From NCBI RefSeq assembly GCF_900176475.1, contig NZ_FWXX01000006.1, forward strand, positions 202,039 to 266,038: a stretch of DNA of 64,000 nucleotides. The letters are read 5' to 3'. Shown here piece after piece: positions 18,865 to 29,666 of the stretch. Made by a program: the position numbers and the translations under genes. The first letter of the stretch is position 1, and each line of letters begins with the position of its first letter. The notes beneath the pieces are model-generated. The model was not told where the DNA came from. It saw only the letters and a list, made by a program, of their open reading frames with translations, and ran no database searches. The DNA is from Tropicibacter naphthalenivorans (GTDB taxonomy: Bacteria; Pseudomonadota; Alphaproteobacteria; Rhodobacterales; Rhodobacteraceae).

Positions 18865-19654
18865 TTACGCCGGCTCTGGGACCGGCTCTGATGCGGGCGC
18901 AAGCGACGGATAGCGATCAAGGATATGCTGATGCGGCATCCCGCCGTCGCGCGCGTCGAAATCATAGGTGACGGTGGCGCCATACAGCCCCGGATCTTGC
19001 GGATCCCAGCGCGGCTTATCAAAGACCAGCACCCGGTCGCCCAGCTTGAAGGCCTCTTCGAGGTCGTGACTGACCATAAAGACGGTCATCTGCGTCTCGG
19101 CCCGCAGTTCGGTCAAAAAGTCGTGCAGCTGCCCCCGCGTGCCGGGGTCGAGCGCGCCAAAAGGCTCGTCCAACAGCAGCACCCGCGGGCGCGCGGTCAG
19201 CGCTTGGCCAATGGCAAGGCGCTGTTGCATCCCGCCCGACAGGCTCGCGGGGTATTGCCCGGCCACGTGGTTCAACCCAATGCGCACCAGCATGGCATCA
19301 GCGCGGTCGCGGGCCGCGCGCTTGGCCGCGCCGAACAGCCAGCCAGAGCGGGTGTTGAACCCCTCGGCGGCGACGATATTTTCGCGCACAGTCAGATGTG
19401 GAAACACCGAGTAGCGTTGAAAGACCACGCCGCGCGCGCCCTGGCTCGACGGCCACGTCCCCGCCATCGACGGTGATCGCCCCGCGCACCGGGCGCTCAT
19501 CCGCCAGCAGCAGCCGCAAAAAGGTGGACTTGCCGCAGCCCGACGCACCAACGATAGAGACGAACTCGCCCTCAGAGACGTCGAGGTTCACCCGTTCGAT
19601 AATGGATCGCCCGCCGTAGGCTTGCCAGACGTCACGGACCTGTACGAAACTCAT
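18865..19654 (-). pseudogene. ABC transporter ATPase (nitrate/taurine type), frameshifted
   Basis: ATP-binding subunit of the putative guanidine importer. Walker A (GASGCGKST) lies in the first frame. Q-loop region (VVFQRYSVFPHLTV), signature (LSGGMQQR) and Walker B (VLLLDEPF) are in a second frame. A one-base indel near 19445-19460, between GGDVAVEP and SQGARGVVF, breaks the reading. Its ATG overlaps the permease stop (ATGA). Either the importer is dead or this is a base-calling error; the rest of the protein is well conserved, which favours a recent or artefactual lesion. Confidence 0.82.
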
Positions 19655-20463
19655 AAGCCTGCCTCCATCCACGGAAACGCCTTGCGCGACAGCTGTTTCA
19701 GCAGCCAATCCAGCACATAGGCCAGCAGGGTGATCCAGATGACGTAAGTCAGGATCACATCCATCGCCAGCTACCGCCGCACAAGGAAGATGCGATAGCC
19801 AAGGCCCACATCCGCCGCCACCGCTTCGGCGGCGATCAGGAACAGCCAGGCAGAGCCCAGCGACAGGCGCACATTGGCAATCAGGCGCGGCAGCACCTGA
19901 GGCAGCGCCACCCGCGCGGCGATGACCCAGGACGACGCCCCAAGGGTCTGCGCCTTGACCAGTTGTTCATGCGGAATATCCAGCACCCGCTGCGCCAGAT
20001 CGCGGGTCATAAAGGGGGTGATCCCGATCACGATCAGCACCACCTTGGACGTCTCGCCAAGGCCAAAGACGATGAACAGGATCGGCAGCAGCGCCAAGGG
20101 TGGTACCATCGACAGCACCGCCACGAACCCCGACAACAGCGACCGGAACAGCGGCAGCAGCCCGACGACCATGCCAATGACCAAGGACAGCACCGCCGAA
20201 ATTCCAACGCCCCCCAGCAGGCGCGAGAGCGACGCCCATGTATCCTTCCACAGCAGGAGCTCGCCAGAGCGGCGGTCGCCTTGGGTGAACAGGCGCACGG
20301 CGGTCTCTTGGATCGTGGACAGCGCGGGCAGCAGCTTGTCCGACGGGTTCGCCGCCAGCCGCATGTCCGAGCCGACCGCATAGGCGATCAGCACCGCGAT
20401 GAACGGCACGGCGGCCAGAAACACCGCGAGCGGACGAGAGGGGATACGGTTGATCAGTCGCAT
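19651..20463 (-). pseudogene. ABC transporter permease (nitrate/taurine type) with internal TAG
   Basis: Membrane subunit of the putative guanidine importer, 270 codons with about six transmembrane segments. The EAA-like loop is visible (VKAQTLGASSWVIAARVALPQVLPRLIANVRL). Translation stops at a TAG at 19771-19773, after GYRIFLVRR, but the same frame continues with LAMDVILTYVIWITLLAYVLDW to a natural TGA that overlaps the ATPase ATG. The family normally has Tyr there, one base away from TAG. Without readthrough, the last transmembrane segment is lost. Confidence 0.82.
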
Positions 20464-20480
20464 GAGGGGGCCTTTATCGG

Positions 20481-20568
20481 GTGCCCCGACCGCAGCCGGG
20501 GCACGTAAGCATTGCGCGGCACTCAGAGCGCGCCGGCTTCTCCATTGCGCGGCACTCAGAGCGCGCCG
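20481..20568. repeat. Hairpin and 26-bp tandem duplication at the 3' end of the binding-protein gene
   Basis: A 26-base unit starting CATTGCGCGGCACTC occurs at 20510-20535 and again at 20543-20568 (period 33). The second copy contains the stop codon of the binding-protein gene, the first lies just downstream, so the 3' end was duplicated. Next to it is a 7-bp hairpin (GTGCCCC / GGGGCAC, 20481-20504) between binding protein and permease, a common place for mRNA processing that keeps binding-protein levels high. Confidence 0.6.
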
Positions 20569-21623
20569 TCGGCGGCCATCTGCATGTAAGTGGCGTCAAA
20601 GCGGAACATCACGTTCGCCTCGTTCCCCGACACCGTCCCATCGGGATAGGCGATGCCGACGAAATCCGCCGAGGGCGCGCCCTCGCCCAGGATGCCCTTG
20701 TCAAAGAGGAACTCGGCCACTTCGGTCATGGTGCCCGGCAGATCGGCAGAAGAGGCCTGCGCCACCGCATCGGCCGGATCATAGAACATCTCGGTCGCGG
20801 CCAGCTGCGCCTTGTAGCCGTCCAGATCGGTGCCCGACGCTTCGGCCATGGCGGTCAAAACCGCTTCGTCGCCCGCCGCCATCAGGCCCATGACCTCGTA
20901 CCACGCGCCCACCAGCGCCTTGCCAAAGTCGGGGTTGTCCGCCAGCGTTTGGGTGTTCACCACCATCAGATCAAGGATCTCGCCGGGGATTTTCGAGCTG
21001 TCGAACAGCACGCTTGCATCCGGGTTGGAGGCCGTGATCTCGGACACCAGCGGGTTCCACGTCACCACGGTTTTCACGTCGTCGGTGGCGTAGGCGGCGA
21101 TCATATCGGCGTCAGAGGTGTTCACCACCCCGTCCAGATCCTTTTCCGCCAGCCCTGCGCTGTCCAGCGCCCGCGCCAGCAGGTAGTGCGAGACCGACAG
21201 CTCCACGAGGTTGACCTTGGTCCCCGCCAGATCGGCCAGCGTCATGCCGTCCTTGGCGATCACCGCGTCATTGTCGTTGGAATAATCCCCGATGATCAGC
21301 GCGGTGGTGTCCACGCCGCTGCCCGAGGGGATCGACAGGGTGTCCATGTTGGTGGCCGACACGCCATCGAACGCGCCCGCGGTGTATTGGTTGATGCTTT
21401 CGACGTAATCGTTGATCTGCACGATCTCGACGTCGATGCCGTATTTCTCGGCCCATTTGTCCATGATGCCGCTGTCTTCGAGATAGCCCCACGGCATCCA
21501 GCCCACATAGATTGACCACGCGATCTTGAAGTCGGTCTTTTCCCGCGCGGCGGCAGGCGAGAGCGTCGCGGCAAGAAGCCCCAGCGAAAGGGCGGTCGTG
21601 GCAAGGTGCTTGAGCTTGGTCAT
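20556..21623 (-). CDS. ABC transporter substrate-binding protein (putative guanidine importer)
   Basis: 355 residues; signal peptide MTKLKHLATTALSLGLLAATLSPAAA with a likely cut after AAA, then a NMT1/taurine/nitrate-type binding domain (KIAWSIYVGWMPWGYLEDSGIMDKW). The ATG at 21623 has GGGGAAA upstream; the upstream extension of ten codons lacks a ribosome site. It is the first gene after the riboswitch and its terminator hairpin. Automatic tools would probably say nitrate or taurine binding; the riboswitch argues for guanidine. Intact. Confidence 0.85.
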   Translation of the reverse strand: MTKLKHLATTALSLGLLAATLSPAAAREKTDFKIAWSIYVGWMPWGYLEDSGIMDKWAEKYGIDVEIVQINDYVESINQYTAGAFDGVSATNMDTLSIPSGSGVDTTALIIGDYSNDNDAVIAKDGMTLADLAGTKVNLVELSVSHYLLARALDSAGLAEKDLDGVVNTSDADMIAAYATDDVKTVVTWNPLVSEITASNPDASVLFDSSKIPGEILDLMVVNTQTLADNPDFGKALVGAWYEVMGLMAAGDEAVLTAMAEASGTDLDGYKAQLAATEMFYDPADAVAQASSADLPGTMTEVAEFLFDKGILGEGAPSADFVGIAYPDGTVSGNEANVMFRFDATYMQMAADGAL

Positions 21624-21655
21624 GTGATTTCCCCGGTTCAGCGTCCCGCTCATTG

Positions 21656-21707
21656 CAAAAGGTTCGCTCCCCGCGGGCGGAACAAGAACAAGGCGCGGGA
21701 TGAACCT
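21656..21707 (-). terminator. Terminator hairpin of the riboswitch expression platform
   Basis: In the minus direction AGGTTC and CCCGCG pair with CGCGGG and GAACCT, with small internal mismatches, and TTTT follows. It lies between the riboswitch aptamer and the ribosome site of the binding-protein gene, where a transcriptional on-switch would put its terminator. Confidence 0.6.
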
Positions 21708-21714
21708 GCGCAGT

Positions 21715-21819
21715 ATGCCTCCCGGGATTTTGGCCCGCCGTGTGCCCCACGGGATTTGGCCCGCCGGGTGGATTTCTCGGACCGAACCTGCCCCTTGGGA
21801 CAGTGGAACCCTAAACGCC
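21715..21819 (-). ncRNA. Guanidine-I (ykkC) riboswitch
   Basis: Read on the minus strand, the conserved ykkC elements occur in the right order: GGGTTCC (21805-21811), GGTCCGAGA (21775-21783), ACACGGCGGG (21734-21743) and CCCGGGAGG (21718-21726), separated by GC-rich stems. This is the guanidine-I class signature; related ykkC subtypes sense ppGpp, PRPP or nucleotides, but the downstream importer and hydrolase fit guanidine. It is followed by a terminator-like hairpin and then the binding-protein gene, so guanidine would switch the operon on. Confidence 0.88.
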
Positions 21820-22560
21820 CTGCCCGTTCATGCGACACCAGCGTTCACGTTTCGGACAAGCCAGAGCGCGGGGGGCGCCCGGCAAAAATGCCAAATTGAA
21901 GCATGTTTAAGCGCTATTTTCCGGCGTTTGCCCTCTTTTTGGGCAGGTTTTGCGCGATCCGGTGGCGCGCAGCCCGTCAACAGTGGGCCGCCGCGATGGC
22001 TGCCCCTCTCGGTCACAGGTAGATCACGGGGCTTCGCGCGCGTTTGAGGCAGCCTGCGGGGGGCTTGCGCCTTTCACACGGCACAGGCGGCCTGATCGCA
22101 GCGACACCCCGATTCCGAACCGGCGGGGTGGGGCGTGGTGCGGCCTGCCCTGCCGTGCCACGGGCCAGTGGATCGCGGCGCTTTCAGTCAGGGTTTGGGG
22201 ATACAAAGCGTTAATGAAATGCCTATAGCGTTAGCACTGCCGTTTTTATGGACTGAAACTTTTCTTACAAGACGCGCCGAAAAATTCCAAGAATCCGCCC
22301 AAGGAGTCCCACGCATTCTACATATTACCAATTTATAATAGGGGTTTAGGCGTAAATTTCATTTTGGCACTCTCCTGCCAAAAATCAAAAGACATCTCTT
22401 CAGAATACCTATTTCGCGACGGTGCACAAATTTTAGGCAGGCGCGATCTAGGGCTTTCTTCCGGCGTTCTTGCGCCTTGCCGCGGCCCGTCATCCTACGG
22501 TTTGTGAACTCAACAGGCGGTCACCCCCCTGCCCCAAACGACACGGAAAAGAGCCCGACC
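21820..22560. other. Intergenic region upstream of the riboswitch operon and the M24 peptidase remnant
   Basis: About 740 bases without a supportable gene. The part near 22200-22440 is clearly more AT-rich than the surroundings (for example TTACCAATTTATAATA near 22325), as expected of promoters for the two divergent units. No tRNA, repeat array or inverted terminal repeat was found. Confidence 0.5.
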
Positions 22561-23824
22561 ATGACCCTCACAAAGCTGGCTGACACCCACACCACCCCCC
22601 CCGGATTGAGCGCCTTCTGGACGGCTTTGAGCCGGATTTCGAGTTCACCCCCGTGCCGCCGCTGCCCGAAGCGGAATTTGCAGATCGTCTGCGCCGCATC
22701 CGCCAAGAGGCAAGCGCCGCAGGGCATGACGTGCTGCTGGTACATGCGGACAGCATCGGGTCGTAAAAGGTGTCCAACTCTTACCTGCGCTATATCTGCG
22801 ATTGTGCCCGCGAGGGGATGCTGATCATTCCCACCGACACGGACCTACCGCTGACCCTGTACACGGTGTTTTCCAGCTCTGTCGTGTTGCCGCCTGCGGG
22901 CTTGCCTGTGCTGGTTGACGACATCTGGCAGATCGGGACATGGGGCCGCGAGACCTATAACCGCCCCGGCCGCGCCTTGGACCGCGTGGTCGAGGCCACG
23001 GCAAAGCGACTGGCAGAGCTGGGCTTGACCAAGGCGCAGATCGGGCTGGTGGGCGATGCAACCTCGGCGCCCTACTGGGCGGGCCTTGCAGAGAGTCTGC
23101 CCGGCAGCCGCTTTGAAAAGGCGCAAGGCATCGTTGACCGAATGCAGCGCCGCCGGTCCAAGGCGGAGCAGGCCGTGGTCCGGGCCGCGGCGCAGCTGGC
23201 CTGTATCGGGATGCAGGCGGCCTATCACGTGATCCGCCCCGGTGTGACCGACCACGAAATCTATGCCGCCTTCACCTTTGCCCAGATGGCGCGCGGCGGC
23301 GAGACCGGGAAGGCTACCAGATCGGGATCAACCCCTACGGCACCCACTGCGGCAAGCCCTACGGCCATGTGGTGCGACCGGGAGCGCTGATCTCGGATGT
23401 CGCCAATGTCTCCTTCGAGCCGTACATCCGCCGCGGCGTCCTGACCGACGCCGACAGCCGCTCCATGCCCTATAACTGGAGCGCGGGCGACGATGGCGCG
23501 CCGCTGAAGGTGCCGCAGCAATATGTGCCCAACCCCGACTGGGAAGCCATGGGCCGCCGCATCACCCATGTCTGGCCCGCCACCAAGGGGCCGCGCAACC
23601 CGAAGGTGGGACATTCGGTATCCATGCCGAAAATGCCGCCCTACAACATCCAATCCAACAAACATGCCACCCTCGAAGAGGGCATGACCTTTGTATTGCA
23701 CTCCCAATGGCTCGATCCGCTGACCGCGGGTGCGAATATTGGCGATTGCTATCTCGTGACAGACAACGGGGCCGAGAACCTCTCTTGTCACGTGCCGCTC
23801 GGTGTTCATCGCATCCCTGCCTGA
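22561..23824 (+). pseudogene. M24-family peptidase (Xaa-Pro dipeptidase/creatinase-like) remnant
   Basis: The pieces together give a two-domain M24 protein: N-terminal creatinase-like domain (DVLLVHADSIGS, YLRYICD, LTLYTVFSSSVVLPPAG) and C-terminal pita-bread domain (AAYHVIRPGVTDHEIYAAF, GINPYGTHCGKPYGHVVRPG, LEEGMTFVLHSQW). It carries at least three lesions: a frame change in an 8-C run (22595-22602), an in-frame TAA at 22764-22766 (a Glu codon is one base away), and a frame change near 23305. It is first in line with the CUT1 importer genes. As read, it is non-functional. Confidence 0.8.
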
Positions 23825-23871
23825 CGCCTTCCTTCCCTCCCTTTCCAAGTCCAACAAGAGGAAAACCCAAC

Positions 23872-25122
23872 ATGACTTTCACCCGACGCACCCTGATGGC
23901 CGGCGCTGCGGCGCTTGCGATGCTCGCAGGCGCGGGCGCCCCCGCCGCCGCGCAGGACCAGGTCACGCTGACCATCGCCAACACCCAGTGGCTGGATGCG
24001 CTGCGCGGCGAAAACCTGTGGGCCGCCGTGAAAAGGTTCGAGGACAGCCACCCGAACATCACGCTGGAACAGCACACGATTTCGCGCAACGAGTTCAACG
24101 ACCGCCTGATCACCGAAATGGGCGCGCGTCAGGGCCCCAACATCCTCATCGGGCAGGACGGTCTGTTCTAAACGCTGATCGGGGCCGACTTCCTGATCCC
24201 GCTGGATGACGTGACCGAAGGCGTCGACACCCTGAACGCCACCAACGACAACGGCGTCGTGGACGGCACCCGCTATGGCATCGGCTGGCACCGCGCCGTT
24301 TACGCGCTGATCTTCAACAAGGCGATCCTGGCAGAGGCCGGCGTCGAGCTGCCCGAGACCATCGAAGAGATGATCGCCGCCGCCAAGACCGCCAGCGAAG
24401 CCACCGGCGCCATCGGCTTTACCGGCCGCCACTCGATGAACGAGTTCAGCCCGTGGTCCAAGGACTTCCTCAACTGGGCCTATGGCTACGGCGCCGAGCT
24501 GGTCGATGACAGCGGCAAGATCACCTTTGGCACGCCGGAAATGGCGCAGGCCTTTGACGCGTTCAAGGCGGCCTATGACAGCGGCATCATTCCGATCGGC
24601 GACCAGATGAGCACCCAGCGCACCCGATTCAAGGAACAGCAGATGGCGTTCTCGCTGGACAACTCCGGCGGCTCGCTGAACATCGCCACGGGCGGCCCGC
24701 TGCCCGGTGACGAGCTTGGCGCGACGGCGCTGCCCTTCCCGCATCCGGGCGCGCACCAGCAGATCTTTCTGGGCGTGAACACCTGGTCCAGCGACGCGGA
24801 AAATGCCGCCGCCAAGGAATTCCTGTCCTGGCTGATCTCTGAAGAGGGGCAAACCTCGCTGCGCGCCGCCTCTGGCCCCGATGCGCTGGCGACCGATGTT
24901 CCGGTCACCGCAGAGTTCGTCGCGGCGAACCCCTGGGCGACCACCTTTGCCGAAATGGCGGCAGACTCGCGCTCGACGCTGATCCCGGGGTATGAGCTGG
25001 AAACCCAGTCGATCCTGCGCCCGCTGATGACCAGCCTTGAAAAGGTCCTGCTGAACGCGGCCACGACCGAAGAAGCCCTGGACGAGGCACAGGCCGAAAT
25101 CGACGCGGACTACAACAACTGA
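23872..25122 (+). pseudogene. CUT1-type ABC sugar/polyol-binding protein with internal TAA
   Basis: Signal peptide (MTFTRRTLMAGAAALAMLAGAGAPAAA, Tat-like RRT start), then a family 1 solute-binding domain (NTQWLDALRGENLW, RYGIGWHRAVYALIFNKAIL, FLGVNTWS). A TAA at 24169-24171 follows GQDGLF; the same frame resumes with TLIGADFLIPLDDV to the natural stop, so one substitution (probably from a Tyr codon) interrupts an otherwise full-length 416-codon gene. Shine-Dalgarno AAGAGG lies upstream. Substrate unknown. Confidence 0.85.
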
Positions 25123-25154
25123 GCCGCCGATCCCGGTTTAAAGGACCGCGACCC

Positions 25155-26004
25155 ATGACTTCTACACTGTTCAAGCGTGAACGACTGTTGGGCCTTGTTC
25201 CCTACGCGTTCGTCGCGGTCCCACTGGCCTACATGACGCTGTTCGTCGTTGGCCAGCTCATCCAGCAAGTCTGGATGAGCTTTACGGATACGCGCCTGAT
25301 GAAGCCCACCGCGGACGATTTCATCGGGCTTGAAAACTATCAAGACCTGCTGACCGACGATCAGTTCTATACGTCGTTCTCGGTCACGATCATCTACACG
25401 ATCCTGACGGTGATCCTTGGCATTCTGGTCGGCACGGCGTCGGCGCTGGCGCTGGGCCGTGCCGTCGGTTGCCGCCACGCTGGTCTGGCTGTGTATCTTT
25501 AACGGGCCGTCCGGCGTGGCCAGCGACATCACCCAAGCGCTTGGGTTTGGGCGCATCCCGTGGCTGACCTCTGTGGACTTGGCGCTGACCTCGATCATGT
25601 TCGTGACGATCTGGCAGGTGTCGCCTTTCGTCATGCTGGTGATGATGGCCGCGCTGCAATCGGTCCCCGAAGAAGTGCGCGAAGCCGCCCGGATCGACGG
25701 GGCCGATGCGCTGAACGTGTTCCGCAACGTAACGCTGCCCTACATTCTGCCGACCATGCAGATCGTGGCCCTGCTGGTGGCGGTCTGGTCGATCCGCCGT
25801 TTCGAGGTGATCTACCTGCTGACCGGGGGTGGCCCGATCGGGTCCACGTCCACCCTTGTGGTGCAACTGCGCCTGACCGCGTTCGAGGACTTCGAACTGG
25901 GCCTCGCCTCTGCCTATGGCGTCGTCGGCCTTGTGCTCGCGCTCGCGGTGGCCTTTGCCCACTTCCTGTTTGAACGCCGCCGCGCACGGGTGATGTCGAA
26001 ATGA
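25155..26004 (+). pseudogene. CUT1 ABC permease 1, deletion plus frameshift
   Basis: N-terminal part (GLVPYAFVAVPLAYMTLFVVGQLIQQ, FIGLENYQDLL) and C-terminal part (PSVAATLVWLCIFN, EAARIDGADALNVFRNVTLPYILP) belong to one MalF-type permease, but are in different frames. Around 25455-25465 the reading jumps from ASALALGRAV straight into AVPSVAATLVW, skipping about 20-30 residues that normally include part of a membrane segment. So the gene has a short internal deletion not divisible by three. Confidence 0.82.
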
Positions 26005-26828
26005 AAACCAATCCTCTCTTTTCCCTGCTGCGCGTGGCCTTGATCGCTGTGCTGGTCACCTTTGCCGGTTTTCCGATCTACTGGATGGCGACCACCGCGC
26101 TGGGCACCGATACGCAGCTGTTCAACACCGGCCAGTTGCCCTGTCCGCAGCTGTCCAACCTGCCGAACCTGATCACGGCCCTTAGCGAAGTTCCCGTCCT
26201 GCGCTGGATGTCCAACACCGCCGTGATCGCGCTGGGCAACACGGTGCTCAGCCTGATGCTGGGCTCGCTGCTGGGCTATGCCCTGTCGCGGTTCAAGTTC
26301 CACGGGCGCGGGTTGATCGGCTTTTTGATGTTCATGACGCAGGTCATCCCCGAGGCGCTGCTGGTGGTGCCGCTCTATGCCATGTTCATCTCGCTGGGGC
26401 TGCTGAACAGCCTGTGGGGCGTGATCCTTGCCAACTCGGGTTTTCGCTGCCGGTCGCGGCCTTCATCCTCAAGGGGGCCATCGACTCGATCCCCTATGAG
26501 ATCGAGGAAAGCGCCATCATCGACGGCTGCCCGCGCCTTGGGATCCTCTCCTTTATCGTCTTTCCGCTGATCGCACCCAGCCTCGCCGCCGCCGCTGTCA
26601 TCTGTTTCTTTGGTGGCTGGAACGAGTTCCAGTTCGCCGTGACCTTCCTGATGGACCCGGACCTGTGGCCCGCGGCCGTCGGCATGGCCAGCTTTATCGG
26701 CGAGTATGAGACGCCGCTGTCCGCCGTGATGGGCACCGCACTGATGTTCTCCATTCCCGCCGTGTGTTTTTCCTTCTCGTTCAACGCAAGATCGTCGCAG
26801 GCTTGACCTCCGGCGCAGTCAAGGGGTG
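26001..26828 (+). pseudogene. CUT1 ABC permease 2 (MalG type), two frameshifts
   Basis: MalG-type permease: transmembrane start, then the EAA loop (IPYEIEESAIIDGCPRLGILSFIVFPLIAPSL). Two single-base losses interrupt it, both in T runs: at 26441-26444 (SGF to SLPVAAF) and at 26767-26771 (IPAVCF to FLLVQRKIVAGL). Restoring one T at each place gives an uninterrupted protein ending at TGA 26826-26828. It overlaps the first permease by 4 bases and is followed 5 bases later by the ATPase. Confidence 0.83.
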
Positions 26829-26833
26829 ATCCG

Positions 26834-28009
<1,176 letters not shown>

Positions 28010-28033
28010 CCCGACTGACACAAGGAGACTGAC

Positions 28034-28942
28034 GTGGACCGCTTCCTCGTTTCGGCCACTGGCCACAGCCTGAACTACCTGCCGCACTACATCGCCAACG
28101 AACAGGGCTTCTTTGCCCAAGAGGGTCTGGAGGTGACCGAAGTGGTCCCACGCCCTTGGGATCTGGTGCTGGATCACATCCGCGATGGCGACGCCGAGGC
28201 CGCGCTGGGCGGGATCTGGGTGCCGTCGATGTTCCACGGGCGCGGGCGCCGTCTGGTGCCTTTTGCGCAGGTGTCGAACCGGGCGCCCTTGGCGCTGATT
28301 GGGCGGCACGAAGCGCCCGCCTTTGACGCGCAGGCCTTGGTCGGCAAGACCGTCCTGATGAAAGGATCGAACGGCGCGAGCGTGGGCATGTACCTCAAGA
28401 TGATGCTGCGCGAGGCGGGCGTGGACCCTGCGGCGGTCAACTATATCCAGGACCTTGACGCCGGTATCCTGCAAAGCTGCTTTGCCGGGGGCATGGGGGA
28501 TTACCTGCTGATCGACCTGCCCGGCGCGCTGGCCTATCAGGCGGCAGGCCATGGCAAGCTGTGCGCGACATTTGCCCGCGACGGCGGCGACATCCCGTGG
28601 AGCGTCTACTACACCGAAGGTCTGGACGCAGGCGACACCCGGCCCGTACGCTTCGCCCGTGCGCTGGGACGCGGCATGGCGTGGGTCAACAGCCACGATG
28701 CGGGCAGCTACGCCGACGTGCTGGCGCGGCTGTTCCCCAAGATCGACTGGGCGATCTCGGTGCAGGTGGTCGAGACCTACCGCGAATGCGCCATGTGGAC
28801 CTCGTCGCGCATCGGTGAAGCGTCCTATGCCCGCTGGCAACAAGGCATTGCCGACGCCCATCTGACCGACGCGCCAATCGCCTATGACACGCTGAACGAC
28901 GGTGCGCCGACCCGCGCCTTGGAAAAGGGGGTTGCCGCATGA
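28034..28942 (+). CDS. NMT1/THI5-like substrate-binding domain protein without signal peptide
   Basis: 302 residues starting at GTG with AAGGAGA upstream. The N-terminal SATGHSLNYLPHYIANEQGFFAQEGLEV and the later GKTVLMKGSNGASVGMYLKMMLREAG fit the NMT1/THI5 periplasmic-binding fold, yet there is no export signal, so it may be a cytoplasmic sensor or enzyme-like relative. It lies between the importer ATPase and the racemase, overlapping the latter by 4 bases. Ligand unknown. Confidence 0.75.
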   Translation: MDRFLVSATGHSLNYLPHYIANEQGFFAQEGLEVTEVVPRPWDLVLDHIRDGDAEAALGGIWVPSMFHGRGRRLVPFAQVSNRAPLALIGRHEAPAFDAQALVGKTVLMKGSNGASVGMYLKMMLREAGVDPAAVNYIQDLDAGILQSCFAGGMGDYLLIDLPGALAYQAAGHGKLCATFARDGGDIPWSVYYTEGLDAGDTRPVRFARALGRGMAWVNSHDAGSYADVLARLFPKIDWAISVQVVETYRECAMWTSSRIGEASYARWQQGIADAHLTDAPIAYDTLNDGAPTRALEKGVAA

Positions 28943-29652
28943 TCCGCATCACCATCACCAACCCCAACACCACCGCCTCCATGACGGACGGGATCGCACG
29001 CGCCACACGGGCCGCTGCCGCCTCTGATGTCCAGGTGATCGCCGGGCAGTCCGCCATGGGCCCCGCCGCCATCGAAGGCCCTTTCGACGGCGCGCTGGCC
29101 GTCCCCGGCATGTTGTCGCAAATGCAGACCGCCGAACGCGACCACGGCGCGCTGGCGCATATCATCGCTTGTTTCGACGACACCGGCCTTGATGCGGCGC
29201 GGGCGTTGCTGAACGGCCCGGTGGTCGGCCTTGGCGAGGCGGCGATGCACGTCGCATCGCTGTTGGGGCACAGCTTTGCCGTGGTCACCACGCTGTCCCG
29301 CTCGGTCCCGATCCTCGAAGACAACGTGGCCCGCTATGGCTTTTCCAGCCGCTGCCGCGCGGTTCTGGCCAGCGACATCCCGGTCCTGGCCCTGCACGAC
29401 CCAGACAGCGGCGCGACGCAATAGATCTCGGCGCTGATCGACGAGGCCAAGGCGCGCGGCGCCGAGAGCATCGTTCTGGGCTGTGCGGGCATGGCCGACT
29501 TTGCCCGCGATCTAGAGGCACGCCACGCGCTGCCGGTCGTCGAAGGCGTCGGCGCCGCCGTGGGGCTGGCCAGCATGTTGGCGCGGTCGGGCGCGCAGTC
29601 TTCGCGCCTTGGGGTTTGGGCCCGCCCCACCCGCAGCCACCTGCTGGGCTGA
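28939..29652 (+). pseudogene. Asp/Glu/hydantoin racemase family protein with internal TAG
   Basis: Start ITITNPNTTASMTDGIA and the second catalytic half (ESIVLGCAGMADFARDLE) match the Asp/Glu/hydantoin racemase family, with the second catalytic Cys in GCAGM. A TAG at 29422-29424 follows DPDSGATQ; the frame then continues ISALIDEAKARG to TGA 29650. A GAG Glu codon is one base away. The first-half Cys is in HIIACFDD. Probably a racemase for an amino acid or hydantoin handled by this locus. Confidence 0.82.
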
Positions 29653-29666
29653 GCGCGGCGATGACC

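Noticed and set aside
21850..21900. TTGGCA-TTTTTGC as a sigma-54 promoter for the riboswitch operon
   Set aside because: Spacing between GG and GC is about three bases too short for a -24/-12 promoter.
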